The notes beneath the pieces were generated by a model, which saw nothing but the letters and a program-made list of their open reading frames with translations, was not told the origin of the DNA and did no database searches. Below are positions 8,685-17,492 of a DNA stretch of 64,000 nucleotides, in pieces; position 1 is the stretch's first letter; each line of letters begins with the position of its first letter. A program made the translations under genes and the position numbers. The stretch is taken from positions 930,001-994,000 of the forward strand of contig JAACPE010000001.1 of NCBI GenBank assembly GCA_009995595.1. Direction: 5' to 3'. The stretch comes from Alphaproteobacteria bacterium. Its GTDB lineage: Bacteria > Pseudomonadota > Alphaproteobacteria > Micavibrionales > Micavibrionaceae.

Positions 8685-9215
8685 ATGACTGATACACAAA
8701 ACACACCCCCATACGACCCCGAAGACCAAACGCAAGAGCAAACGCCAGAGAGCGAGCGCATCAGCCCCTACACCCTCAACAATGATGTTACCATCAAAAG
8801 CCTGTCCAAATGCATGGGCGCGGCGCTGGGGGATGACCACCCCGCGGCGGATCTTGAAAAGATGAACAATATATTTGTTACCATGATGATCAACGAACAT
8901 GACGGCCAATGCACCATGCGCCGCGAGGTTCAGGTGCTCGATACGCTATTTCATGGCCTGATTAACAAGGCAATCGACACCCCGCCCGAACATCGCGAGG
9001 AAATGGCGCGCTTGCTCACTATTGCGCTGCGCGCGCAAAAACAGGCGAGCGATACGCTCAAAACCGCCCTTATGGCGCCTTATTACGAGGTTTTGCGCGA
9101 TTACATCGCCAATAAGCCTTCAGAGTCCCTTGTCGACAGAATCGCAAAACGCGAAGCCCAGTACACCAGAAGTTTTTCAAGCAAACAAACTGGGTTGCGC
9201 GAAAATGACTATTAA
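8685..9215 (+). CDS. Hypothetical protein of 176 residues
   Basis: An acidic, Gln/Thr/Pro-rich N-terminus (residues 1-30) is followed by a mostly helical domain (LEKMNNIFVTMM, VQVLDTLFHGLI, MARLLTIALRAQKQASDTLKTAL). No signal peptide or membrane segment. I know of similar small helical proteins beside 'GPRT..GK..KHGL' proteins in alphaproteobacteria, the arrangement found here: the next gene starts inside this one. A DNA-packaging-like or nucleoid-associated role is conceivable but not supported. Translation likely begins on a leaderless transcript. Confidence 0.7.
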   Translation: MTDTQNTPPYDPEDQTQEQTPESERISPYTLNNDVTIKSLSKCMGAALGDDHPAADLEKMNNIFVTMMINEHDGQCTMRREVQVLDTLFHGLINKAIDTPPEHREEMARLLTIALRAQKQASDTLKTALMAPYYEVLRDYIANKPSESLVDRIAKREAQYTRSFSSKQTGLRENDY

Positions 9216-9534
9216 AACAACACCTTACCGCCGCCCTTGGTCGCCGCAAAAACGCGCCCGCATGGCAAAGCTTGCCAAAATACACCGCCCTTGGCGTTTT
9301 TCCACGGGGCCGCGCACACAAAAGGGCAAAGCGGCCAGTTGCCAAAACGCCTATAAGCACGGTCTGCGCTCTGCCCGTTATATTGCCGCCTATCGGGCGC
9401 TTATCCATCATTTGCGCGTGCAACGGGCACGTCACGCCCTTATGACAAGCGCATTAAATCTGCCTAAAACCCACAAAAATCCGCCGATAACGCTAGGTTT
9501 TGATGAAATCGCTCTTTATAATCGGCGCTTATGA
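9205..9534 (+). CDS. Small basic protein with GPRT-GKA-NAxKHGLRS motif
   Basis: A 109-residue, strongly basic protein. ATG at 9205 overlaps the preceding gene by 11 bases. A longer frame extends upstream through that gene but is out of register with it and is disregarded. Residues 34-58 carry FSTGPRT, GKA and NAYKHGLRS, a motif found in many short uncharacterised bacterial proteins. The rest is Arg/Lys/His-rich, suggesting nucleic acid contact (inference). The end overlaps the following HAD gene by four bases, so the three genes from 8685 to 10292 are probably one operon. Confidence 0.72.
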   Translation: MTIKTTPYRRPWSPQKRARMAKLAKIHRPWRFSTGPRTQKGKAASCQNAYKHGLRSARYIAAYRALIHHLRVQRARHALMTSALNLPKTHKNPPITLGFDEIALYNRRL

Positions 9535-10292
9535 ACAAAATTCCGCTTCCCACCATCGTTCTGTTTGATATGGACGGCACAACCGTGCGTCACGTCCGCC
9601 CTTGGATTTTAAACGTGTTAGAGCGCATTGATGATGTGTTTTATAAAACTTCGCGTTTTATCGCGCGTCTGCGCCGCGGTCGCGAGATGATTGATTTTTC
9701 TGATGTACCTGCCACGCAAAAACGCTTGCTCGTGCATCGCGCCTTACACAAAGTGCGCCGCAAGGAAGTTGACGAAATCGTTCAGCCCTGCCCTGGAGTT
9801 TTGCCGCTGCTCAATTTTTTCAAAAAACAAGGCATCCCCATGGCTCTCGTGAGTAATGGTCTGGGTCAAGGTTACGGTCACGAAATCGTGGAGACTTTTG
9901 ATTTAGGACAATATTTCAAAGCGTATGTTTTTCGCGAAGACGCCCAAAAATCAAAACCCCATCCAGATTCGCTTTTGCGCGCTCTCAAAATGCTCAAAGA
10001 AGATCCAACAAAGGACGACGTTGTCTGGTTTATCGGCGATCGCCCGAAAGATATTGCCGCCGCCATCGCCGCCGAAAAATTTTTAGAGTGCGATTTTGTG
10101 CCTTTCGCTTACGGCCTTCATGCGTCGGTTGCGATCCTTAAGAATAACATCAGCACCGACCACATCATTATGGACTACACCGATTTTTCATTACGTGTTG
10201 CCGAGATGTTCGAAGACCATAAAAACGGCAAGAACGGCGATAAAAACGGAAAAGTCGCGCCCTATCGCAACGCCTCAAAATCCGCTTCATAA
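9531..10292 (+). CDS. HAD-superfamily hydrolase, phosphoglycolate-phosphatase-like
   Basis: A 253-residue HAD phosphatase. Motif I FDMDGTT (nucleophile Asp near residue 13), motif II VSNG, motif III Lys in SKPHPDSLL, and motif IV FIGDRPKDIAAA are all present, with a helical cap of about 60 residues between motifs I and II. The substrate is unknown. The last 25 residues (HKNGKNGDKNGK and onward) are a low-complexity basic tail that runs into the 3' end of sppA on the other strand (31-base overlap), so the tail may be variable. Start ATGA overlaps the previous stop. Confidence 0.88.
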   Translation: MNKIPLPTIVLFDMDGTTVRHVRPWILNVLERIDDVFYKTSRFIARLRRGREMIDFSDVPATQKRLLVHRALHKVRRKEVDEIVQPCPGVLPLLNFFKKQGIPMALVSNGLGQGYGHEIVETFDLGQYFKAYVFREDAQKSKPHPDSLLRALKMLKEDPTKDDVVWFIGDRPKDIAAAIAAEKFLECDFVPFAYGLHASVAILKNNISTDHIIMDYTDFSLRVAEMFEDHKNGKNGDKNGKVAPYRNASKSAS

Positions 10293-12115
10293 ACACCATA
10301 AGCTGGCGCGTTCATGATAATTTCCGCTTCACCCAGCGCATTGCCCAAGGTTTCTAAAACGCCTGTATTTTGTTTTAAAAAATGACCGAGCGCAACTTGT
10401 TGTGAAAACGCTTCAAGGAATTGCTCAATCGGTGATTTTGGTTTTGGCATCACGGTAATTTTCAAATCATCTTTGCCGCTTAAATTATATTCTTTCGCGA
10501 CAAAATTCAGCGCATCATCCAAACCGCCAATTTCATCAACAAGCCCAATTTTCACCGCCTGCGATCCTGTCCATGCGCGACCTTTGGCAATTTTGCGCAC
10601 CTCAGAAATCTCCATTTTGCGACCTTGCGCGACACGGCTCAAAAATGCATTGTACGTGCTATCAATCAATGCATTCATGCGCTGCGTTCCTTGCTCATCA
10701 AATCCTTGCGTGATTGATAACATATCCGCATTTTCACCCCATTGAATGTTTGCCCAATTCACACCAAGCTTCTCAAACAACGCGCTCAGCTCGAATTTAC
10801 CCATCACAACACCAATTGATCCAGTCAACGTGCTCGGCAATGCGTAAATCTTATCCGCCGGCGCTGCAATCCAATATCCGCCCGACGCCGCCATTGGTCC
10901 CATTGAAACAATAATGCGTTTGCCTTTTTCCTGCGCCTTAACCAGCGCCCGACGAATAGTTTCTGACGCCGTTGGCGATCCGCCGGGGCTGTCTATGCGA
11001 ACAATAATATCGGTTATTGATGTGCTTTCCGTCGCTTCATTAATTGCCGCGGTAATTTCGCCTGCATCCGCTTGCGCGGCTGATCCAGAAACATCGATGA
11101 TTGTTCCTGCAATATAAATCAGCGCCACTTCTTTTTTGTTTGTTGCATGAACGACCGCTTTTTCATTAACTATTTTTTGTTTGTTGGCGTAATGGCTAAA
11201 TTTGATAAATTCTATAGATTGATTATTGGCGGTTTTGACTTCCTCCATTAAAACATCGCCATAGTCAAGACGATCGATTAATTTTGCCTCAAGCGCTTCT
11301 TCACCAGTCAACATTCCTTTATCAACTTGAAGTTTAAACTGCGCTGGTGTGATTTCGCGATCTTTTGAAATTGCCATGACCATTTCAGAGGTAAATTCCT
11401 GAACGATAGAGCCAATCATTTCGCGGTTTTGCGCGGACATTTCAGAATTGGTTAAATTTTCCATAGCGGATTTATATTCCTCGCGCTGAAAAAATTGCGG
11501 TGTCACGCCGATTTTATCAAGGAGCTGACGCGCAAAAGGCATTTCCATGTTAATACCCGCAATAGAGAGCATCCCAACAGGTTGCATCCAAATCTCGTCA
11601 AAACTAGAGGCGAGGTAATATGTCCCTAAACCTGTTCCTGCACCGCTTGCGAAAGATGAGCCGTAGATGATGGCTTTTTTCCCTGTACTGCGGAAACGAG
11701 CGATAGCGGGGCGAAGTTCTTGGATATGCGTAAGGGAAACTGCGCCGCCTTTATAATTTAGAACAAAGCTTTTAACACGGTCATCTTTAGCAGCCTGATC
11801 GAGTGTATCAATCACTTGGCGGATTGTTGGTTGATCGAAAGGAAACGGCTCAAGCAATGTTGGCGTGCTCGCAATTTCTGTTAAACCGTTTTCCATTTTA
11901 AGGACAAGAACCATTTCATTGGGTAATGGCGGCGCCGCATTTTTCATGAGCTTGGTTGTTAAAAATACGCCCATAATCGCCGATATCAACACCATCGCCC
12001 CAAGCGCCATACAAGTGCGCGAGATGATTTTCCAAAGAATGCTTGGAATATTCCAGCGCTTTTTCTTTAGCTCTTTTTCTTTAGGTCTTGGCGTGTAATA
12101 AAATGAATCTGACAT
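10262..12115 (-). CDS. sppA: Signal peptide peptidase SppA, 67K type
   Basis: A 617-residue membrane-anchored S49 serine protease that digests cleaved signal peptides. One N-terminal membrane segment (about residues 34-55) follows a Lys/Arg-rich start. Two tandem S49 domains follow. The catalytic lysine is K215 (REEYKSAMENLT) in the first and the serine is S411 (MAASGGYWIAAP) in the second, the same division of labour as in Escherichia coli SppA. It is the last gene of the fabI-aroC-DUF1543 run, 23 bases after DUF1543. A second, shorter S49 protease lies at 40 kb. Confidence 0.95.
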   Translation of the reverse strand: MSDSFYYTPRPKEKELKKKRWNIPSILWKIISRTCMALGAMVLISAIMGVFLTTKLMKNAAPPLPNEMVLVLKMENGLTEIASTPTLLEPFPFDQPTIRQVIDTLDQAAKDDRVKSFVLNYKGGAVSLTHIQELRPAIARFRSTGKKAIIYGSSFASGAGTGLGTYYLASSFDEIWMQPVGMLSIAGINMEMPFARQLLDKIGVTPQFFQREEYKSAMENLTNSEMSAQNREMIGSIVQEFTSEMVMAISKDREITPAQFKLQVDKGMLTGEEALEAKLIDRLDYGDVLMEEVKTANNQSIEFIKFSHYANKQKIVNEKAVVHATNKKEVALIYIAGTIIDVSGSAAQADAGEITAAINEATESTSITDIIVRIDSPGGSPTASETIRRALVKAQEKGKRIIVSMGPMAASGGYWIAAPADKIYALPSTLTGSIGVVMGKFELSALFEKLGVNWANIQWGENADMLSITQGFDEQGTQRMNALIDSTYNAFLSRVAQGRKMEISEVRKIAKGRAWTGSQAVKIGLVDEIGGLDDALNFVAKEYNLSGKDDLKITVMPKPKSPIEQFLEAFSQQVALGHFLKQNTGVLETLGNALGEAEIIMNAPAYGVYEADFEALR

Positions 12116-12138
12116 CGGTTTTCCTGATGGTTAAGTAA

Positions 12139-12648
12139 TTAGAGGGCAATTGGAACATATCTGCAAGTAAAGTCAAAGGGCTTTTCAGTGACAGATGGCG
12201 TTAAATGAATGTGATAGCCGTGCGATTGAACTGTGTCATTTATGCAAACGGCCTTTTCGATATCAAATTGATAATCTCGGTGGCGAGAACTCCACTGCTG
12301 AACAGTCTTCAAGGCGCGAACTTTGGCTTTACTGTCTGTCGGTGCGACTACGACCATATTTTTGTGAAGCTCAGTAAACTCTTTTTTGGAGTAGCCCCCT
12401 AAGTTCACGAAATAGAGCTTATCCGCAATTTCATGGGGTTGGTCTTTCGACAGTAAAATGTCATATCCATCCGCATAATCAAGAGCGCCCCAGCAGTCGA
12501 GATGCAGACTTTCTGGATTTCCCCACCATTGGCGGCGTAAATCGTCATAGCAGTTTTCAATTGTATCGCCGATGCAAAAGCGAACGTCGTGCAGTTCGAC
12601 ATTTGATCCATCAATGTCGCCGCCGATATAAATCATGAAAAGATTCAT
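12139..12648 (-). CDS. DUF1543 domain protein
   Basis: A 169-residue protein starting MNLFMIYIGGDIDGSN. The DUF1543 pattern is clear: ELHDVRF..GDTIE..Y..LR.QWWG.P.SLH.D.W..LD..DGYDI. The function of the family is unknown; it is cytoplasmic, with many Trp, Asp and His residues. The frame is open 17 codons further upstream into aroC, but the family N-terminus and the 10-base gap to aroC support the ATG at 12648. It lies in the fabI-aroC operon, whose conservation in relatives I cannot check. Confidence 0.88.
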   Translation of the reverse strand: MNLFMIYIGGDIDGSNVELHDVRFCIGDTIENCYDDLRRQWWGNPESLHLDCWGALDYADGYDILLSKDQPHEIADKLYFVNLGGYSKKEFTELHKNMVVVAPTDSKAKVRALKTVQQWSSRHRDYQFDIEKAVCINDTVQSHGYHIHLTPSVTEKPFDFTCRYVPIAL

Positions 12649-12658
12649 TGTGAATACC

Positions 12659-13729
12659 TTACAAACACTGCGCTTTATGGCGAAGCCAATGATCAGCAAG
12701 GACGCAGGCCATCATGGCTTCACAGACGGGTGTGCCGCGAAGGCCAACACATGGGTCATGGCGGCCTTTGGTGATGATATCTGTTTCATTGCCTGCTTTA
12801 TCGATTGTTTTAACAGGAGTCAAAATTGAACTGGTCGGTTTAAAAGCAGTGCGGACAACGATGTCTTGGCCTGATGAAATACCGCCAAGAATTCCGCCTG
12901 CGTTATTAGAGGTAAAGCCGTCCTTAGTGATTTCGTCGGCGTTTTGTTCGCCGCCCCATTCCACCGCGCCAAAACCAGCGCCAATTTCGACGGCTTTGGT
13001 GGCGTTAATGCTCATCATTGCTTTGGCAAGGTCACTATCGAGTTTATCGTAAACTGGCGCGCCGAGGCCTGCGGGGATGCCGCTCGCAACGACTTCGACG
13101 ATTGCACCAGCGCTTGAGCCATTTTTACGTTGACCATCGAGGTAGTCTTCCCATGATTTCGCGGCGGACGCATCAGGACACCAAAACGGGTTTTGGTCGA
13201 CTTGTGACCAGTCCCAATTGTCGCGGTTAATTTTATGGGGGCCAACCTGAACAACCGCGCCACGAATGGACACCTCTTTACCAATTTGGCTTTCGAGAAT
13301 TTTGCGGGCAATGGCCCCTGCGGCAACACGCATGGCGGTTTCACGTGCCGATGATCTGCCGCCGCCGCGATAATCGCGAATGCCGTATTTTTGGTGATAA
13401 GTATAATCGGCATGGCCGGGGCGAAATTTGTCTTTGATGTCGCCGTAATCTTTTGATTTTTGATCGACATTTTCAATCAGAAGCCCAATCGGCGCGCCCG
13501 TTGTTTGCCCCTCAAAAACACCAGAGAGGATTTTGACCGTGTCTGGCTCTTGGCGCTGGGTCGTGAATTTGCTCTGGCCTGGTTTGCGGCGGTCAAGATA
13601 AATCTGAATATCGGCCTCAGTCAGGGCGATACGCGGCGGCACGCCATCAACGACACAACCAATGGCAGGCCCGTGGCTCTCCCCAAAGCTTTGATATTGA
13701 AATAATGTTCCGAACCGATTACCTGACAT
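12659..13729 (-). CDS. aroC: Chorismate synthase
   Basis: A 356-residue AroC that converts EPSP to chorismate with reduced FMN, the last step of the shikimate pathway. Family signatures are present: GNRFGTLF and [10 protein letters not shown] at the N-terminus, RRPGQS-like [36 protein letters not shown] (FMN and substrate site), and VG.GF...GS/GSE-type region near residue 250. Length is normal. Its ATG overlaps by one base the TAA of the small membrane-protein gene upstream (TAATG), so translation is probably coupled. Confidence 0.97.
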   Translation of the reverse strand: MSGNRFGTLFQYQSFGESHGPAIGCVVDGVPPRIALTEADIQIYLDRRKPGQSKFTTQRQEPDTVKILSGVFEGQTTGAPIGLLIENVDQKSKDYGDIKDKFRPGHADYTYHQKYGIRDYRGGGRSSARETAMRVAAGAIARKILESQIGKEVSIRGAVVQVGPHKINRDNWDWSQVDQNPFWCPDASAAKSWEDYLDGQRKNGSSAGAIVEVVASGIPAGLGAPVYDKLDSDLAKAMMSINATKAVEIGAGFGAVEWGGEQNADEITKDGFTSNNAGGILGGISSGQDIVVRTAFKPTSSILTPVKTIDKAGNETDIITKGRHDPCVGLRGTPVCEAMMACVLADHWLRHKAQCL

Positions 13730-14004
13730 TAGCTTTTCCCTATTATAACTGCCAAGCAGGCAGTAAATGCGCTAATCATTGATGCAACAGCTGCAATCCA
13801 TGCCGTTCTATTAGCCTTACGAGCTTCTTCTAAAACATCAAGATTATATTTTTGCTGAGATTCTTTTTCGGTTTTATGCTCCAACCATTGTTTTACAAAA
13901 CCAAGTTCAACACCTCTAACAGATTGAGAATCTATCCAGTTCTGAGCTTGTGCTTTTCCGACGCTCTCACATGAAGCCCACATTTCCTCTTGCGTTCTAG
14001 CCAC
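13729..14004 (-). CDS. Small C-terminally anchored membrane protein
   Basis: A 91-residue protein with a polar, helix-prone N-terminal two thirds ([24 protein letters not shown]) and one C-terminal membrane segment (about residues 67-88). It is encoded between fabI and aroC with one-base overlaps on both sides: its GTG start shares a G in TAGTG with the fabI stop, and its TAA shares an A with the aroC ATG. Such spacing indicates an expressed, translationally coupled gene despite the lack of a family. The topology would leave most of the protein in the cytoplasm. Function unknown. Confidence 0.68.
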   Translation of the reverse strand: MARTQEEMWASCESVGKAQAQNWIDSQSVRGVELGFVKQWLEHKTEKESQQKYNLDVLEEARKANRTAWIAAVASMISAFTACLAVIIGKS

Positions 14005-14864
14005 TAAGCCGCCTCAGATGTGTCTTTCTTTGGTGCGAGGGAGTTTAATAGTTCTGCGGTTTCTGCTGCTGTATCCACCGCGCACATACCGACGGTATGA
14101 TAGCCGCTGTCAACGTGCAGGCATTCTCCTGTGACACCGCTTGCGAGGTCAGAGAGTAAGAATAACCCTGAACGACCAACATCTTCGATTGTGACGTTAC
14201 GGCGAAGGGGTGAGTTCAGCTCGTTCCATTTTAAAATCGCGCGAAAATCACCAATGCCCGATGCGGCCAAAGTCTTAATTGGGCCAGCGGAAATAGCGTT
14301 GACGCGAATATTTTGGGGGCCAAGATCATTGGCAAGATACTTCACAGATGCCTCCAGCGCGGCCTTGGCGACGCCCATCACGTTATAATGCGGCATGACT
14401 TGCTCTGCACCGTAATAGGTTAATGTCACGAGGCTTCCGCCGTCCTTCATAAGTTTAGCGGCGCGTTGTGCCACAGCCGTGAAAGAAAACACAGAAATAT
14501 CCATTGTTTTCAAGAAGTTAGCGCGCGTTGTATCAACATACATGCCATCAAGCTCATTTTTATCTGAAAACGCGATGCCGTGCACAACAAAGTCAATTTT
14601 GCCCCATTGTTTTTCAATTTCGGCAAAGGCGGCGTCAATGCTGCCTTCATCCGTCACATCACAAGGAAGGAGAATGTCTGAACCGATACTATCGGCAAGC
14701 GGCTTCACGCGTTTTAGCAAGGCTTCGCCTTGATACGTGAAAGCTAATTCTGCACCAGCTTCGTGGGCAACTTTTGATATTCCCCATGCGATTGAGCGGT
14801 CATTGGCGACGCCCATGACCAAGCCTCTTTTACCCTCAAGCCAGTTTTTTGCAGTTTTAGACAT
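14004..14864 (-). CDS. fabI: Enoyl-[acyl-carrier-protein] reductase (NADH)
   Basis: A 286-residue short-chain dehydrogenase of the FabI type, which reduces trans-2-enoyl-ACP in the last step of fatty acid elongation. Visible motifs are GKRGLVMGVANDRSIAWGI (NADH site), FVVHGIAFSD, TYYGAEQV and the catalytic YNVMGVAK (Tyr-x6-Lys), then INAISAGPIKTLAASGI. FabI is the target of triclosan and diazaborines. It heads the fabI-orf-aroC-DUF1543-sppA operon; AAAGGAAATTTT just before the ATG serves as ribosome site. Confidence 0.97.
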   Translation of the reverse strand: MSKTAKNWLEGKRGLVMGVANDRSIAWGISKVAHEAGAELAFTYQGEALLKRVKPLADSIGSDILLPCDVTDEGSIDAAFAEIEKQWGKIDFVVHGIAFSDKNELDGMYVDTTRANFLKTMDISVFSFTAVAQRAAKLMKDGGSLVTLTYYGAEQVMPHYNVMGVAKAALEASVKYLANDLGPQNIRVNAISAGPIKTLAASGIGDFRAILKWNELNSPLRRNVTIEDVGRSGLFLLSDLASGVTGECLHVDSGYHTVGMCAVDTAAETAELLNSLAPKKDTSEAA

Positions 14865-15161
14865 AAAAATTTCCTTTAAAGCGAATTATATCAGTATCCT
14901 ACACATTATAAGAGCCGCGTCTAGCCTTCTTTAGCGCCCAATAGCTCACAATACGTGACAAAAAATGTCAAAAACCTTTATGCCGTTTCGTGATTTTGAC
15001 CTTCTATTAACTTTTCACCTTTATTGTAGGGGAAGAATTGGGGCATCCCCGCTTTTTGTCATGCGCATTGTTTTGCCTAAGATGGTATAGTCGCGTATTA
15101 TTCGAGTATCTCTTGAGCGTATCTCTAAAAGTTGGGTGTATTTTTAAAGGGGCAGCCATTT
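14865..15161. other. Intergenic promoter region between divergent fabI and the 15.2-kb gene
   Basis: About 300 bases with no credible ORF. It must hold promoters for both flanking genes. I see a short GC hairpin followed by a T run near 15038-15058 (GGGGcatCCCC then CTTTTTG), too short to call a terminator. No tRNA or riboswitch-like structure was recognised. Confidence 0.4.
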
Positions 15162-16826
15162 ATGGCACTTGAAAAACAAAGAATTGAGTCTATTTGCCAA
15201 AAGGTATCACGTGAAGTGAGGGCAACCTATGAGACTCTGTCGATGTTCTTTATCGTTCATAACAATATTAATATTAATGAAATGTTCGCCTTGGCGGAAC
15301 ATGAGATTATTACCCATCGCTCTGGCGCATCAGCGCAGGCGATTATCCGTAAACAGGCAAAATCAACGGCTTCGTCATTTCTTGGTATGGCTGTTTTACA
15401 GGAAAAAGGGTTTTTGGGCCTATCGAGTAAAGATCATGGCCTTGCAATTTTTAACGTTAATACAGATCAATATGATAGCACCGAAGAGGCCATTGCGGGG
15501 CTTTATCATTTGGCATGGCACGCGATTGACCTTTTTGAAATCCGCCAAGACCCAAAATATAAAGGGAATTTCAAATCTGGCCCTATGGTCCCTAAGCGCT
15601 CGGAACTTAATCTGACAAAAGCCAATTTAATGGCCGATACTTTTTCAGGGTTAATGTTGGAGTTCAAAGGGAAAGAGGGCTTTATCAAAACGCTGGCTAA
15701 TAAACGCGCGGCGGACTCTGTTAATACGCAAACAAATGCGCGCCCTGAGAGCTACCCGTTTATTATTGCCATGGATGCAACAATTTGCGCGTATGAAGAA
15801 ATGCGAGAAAGTTCGAGCAGTAAAGAAGATTTGTTAACCCGCGCCCGTAAAGCCTCACTTGAGGTTGGGCAGGTTTTTGATGAAAATAACATTAAACAAT
15901 GGTGGGATTTTTGTAAGCCCGCCCAAGACATGGCATGGCGTGGGTATAGCAAAGAAGACGTTTTAGGCGCAGCAGTGAACACATGCGATGATCCATATAC
16001 GCGCTCTACTGGTTTATTGGTGAGCGAAGCCTTAGAGATTGCACCTTCAGAAGCACATGTGATGGAAAATATGTATAATCCATTTATTGACACAGAAAAG
16101 CAGCGCAAAATTCATGCTGAAATGGTCGATAGCGTGTTTGAAGAAGCGATTAGCATGGTCCAAACGATGGAAAGTAGTCGCCCCTTAATGAATGCAGCGA
16201 ATGTCCAAAACGAAGGGCTTACCGATGGTAATATCCTTGGTTGGTGTGCAAATGCCCTGCAAGAAGCCGCAAAAGCATTTGAGCGTGCCTTAACAAGCGG
16301 CGCGTCCCCTGTCCAAGCGGCCCGTATGAATTTTGAGGGCGCAAAAAGTGACACCTCATGGGATATGTTGAAGGAGCTTGGCGATAATATAGTCGATCAG
16401 CGCAGAAAAGGGTTTGCCGTAACCATGGGCCATATTGCCGAAGTGTGTCATCAAAATCCGAGCTTTGCCCCTATTCTCTCTTCACTTAAAATGACGATGA
16501 ATGATCCAGGCTACACACAAAAATTACAGGCGGCAAATGATCTTGCGCTCAGTAATGCACAGCCAAATGCTCCGGCGAACAGCCTGACACCTCAAGCACC
16601 AGCGCCCAAAGGACCCGCGCCAAATGCCCCAGCAAATGCAGGGCCTTCTGCGCCAAGCGCCGCGCCCACAACACCATCAGCGCCGTCTGCGCCAAGCGCT
16701 CCTGCTGCGCCCGGAATGGGTAATAAAAACGCCGCTATGCTCAAAGAAATGCAGCGCCGCCGTGAATTACTCGCGCAGCAAATGGCAGAAGGTAATGAAG
16801 GCAATGGCGATAATGCCGCTGAGTAA
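15162..16826 (+). CDS. Large hypothetical protein with Ala/Pro-rich linker
   Basis: A 554-residue protein with no family I recognise. Residues 1-480 are a mostly helical globular part; the region GLYHLAWHAIDLFEIR near residue 120 contains two His and acidic residues. Residues about 485-535 are a low-complexity Ala/Pro/Ser linker, and the last 30 residues are a charged helix (MLKEMQRRRELLAQQMAEG). ATG at 15162 with an AAAGGGG site is preferred to a TTG ten codons upstream. No signal peptide, so it is cytoplasmic or exported by another route. A strong terminator follows, suggesting a single-gene unit. Confidence 0.75.
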   Translation: MALEKQRIESICQKVSREVRATYETLSMFFIVHNNININEMFALAEHEIITHRSGASAQAIIRKQAKSTASSFLGMAVLQEKGFLGLSSKDHGLAIFNVNTDQYDSTEEAIAGLYHLAWHAIDLFEIRQDPKYKGNFKSGPMVPKRSELNLTKANLMADTFSGLMLEFKGKEGFIKTLANKRAADSVNTQTNARPESYPFIIAMDATICAYEEMRESSSSKEDLLTRARKASLEVGQVFDENNIKQWWDFCKPAQDMAWRGYSKEDVLGAAVNTCDDPYTRSTGLLVSEALEIAPSEAHVMENMYNPFIDTEKQRKIHAEMVDSVFEEAISMVQTMESSRPLMNAANVQNEGLTDGNILGWCANALQEAAKAFERALTSGASPVQAARMNFEGAKSDTSWDMLKELGDNIVDQRRKGFAVTMGHIAEVCHQNPSFAPILSSLKMTMNDPGYTQKLQAANDLALSNAQPNAPANSLTPQAPAPKGPAPNAPANAGPSAPSAAPTTPSAPSAPSAPAAPGMGNKNAAMLKEMQRRRELLAQQMAEGNEGNGDNAAE

Positions 16827-16846
16827 AAATAATTTTTTAGAGAATA

Positions 16847-16881
16847 TAAAAAAAGCCGCATCGAATGACGCGGCTTTTTAT
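16847..16881. terminator. Bidirectional rho-independent terminator
   Basis: An A-rich arm, then GCCGC (16855-16859), a 10-base loop, GCGGC (16870-16874) and TTTTTA. It works for both convergent genes, the large hypothetical protein and the 17-kDa antigen gene. Confidence 0.85.
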
Positions 16882-16901
16882 ATTATGATCTGTCGTATGG
16901 A

Positions 16902-17408
16902 TTAACCAACAATTTCCCATGTGCCATCATTACGTTTACACGCAATACCGGTTCCGGTTTCCTGACGACCACCGACATATATTGTTTGTTCATATTCGCG
17001 GCAATAACGGCCACTTGCATCTGATCCATCACGAACTGGTGTAACATATCCAGAGTTACCACTTTCTGGGTTATTCCATGAAATGCTCTGTCCTATTGGG
17101 GATGAGTGCGCCTGTGAGTTTGCTTGTTGTGCAAAAAGCATATCGGATTTATCCAATGAACGCCCCACTTCACTACCCACGAGTGTCCCAAGAAGAACAC
17201 CAATACCTGTGGCAAAAAGGCGACCATTTCCACCGCCTACTTTTGAACCCAAGATACCGCCTACAACAGCGCCAGTTACTCCGCCAACTTTTTCTTTTGT
17301 TCCTGAATTTTGAAGCGTTTCACACCCTACAAGAGCGAATGAGCCAAGCATCATTGCCGTTAAAGCAAAGAACTTTACCCCTTTATTTTTATTACATATT
17401 TTTAACAT
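16902..17408 (-). CDS. 17-kDa surface antigen family lipoprotein (glycine zipper)
   Basis: A 168-residue outer-membrane lipoprotein. A signal sequence ends in a lipobox with Cys near residue 29 (FALVGC). Residues about 42-85 form a glycine-zipper segment (GGVTGAVVGGILGS, then GTLVGSEVGRSLDK). The C-terminal domain (SWNNPESGNSGYVTP, CREYEQTI, ACKRNDGTWEIV) matches the RT0821/Lpp0805-type surface protein known from Rickettsia and many alphaproteobacteria. Probable role is envelope structure. The first codons have two possible starts; the ATG at 17408 gives a typical n-region. It is convergent with the large hypothetical gene. Confidence 0.9.
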   Translation of the reverse strand: MLKICNKNKGVKFFALTAMMLGSFALVGCETLQNSGTKEKVGGVTGAVVGGILGSKVGGGNGRLFATGIGVLLGTLVGSEVGRSLDKSDMLFAQQANSQAHSSPIGQSISWNNPESGNSGYVTPVRDGSDASGRYCREYEQTIYVGGRQETGTGIACKRNDGTWEIVG

Positions 17409-17492
17409 CGCGCTACGCCTTTCTCTATTTTGAATTGATGACTTGCGATTTATAATCCAACCGTTAAGTTATGCATTAAATACGACTAAAAA

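Noticed and set aside
13015-13476. 153-residue frame antisense/out of frame within aroC
   Set aside because: Lies wholly within intact aroC; composition reflects codon constraints of that gene.
15038-15058. GGGGcatCCCC hairpin with T run as a terminator or attenuator
   Set aside because: Four-base-pair stem with a three-base loop is too weak, and no gene end precedes it on either strand.
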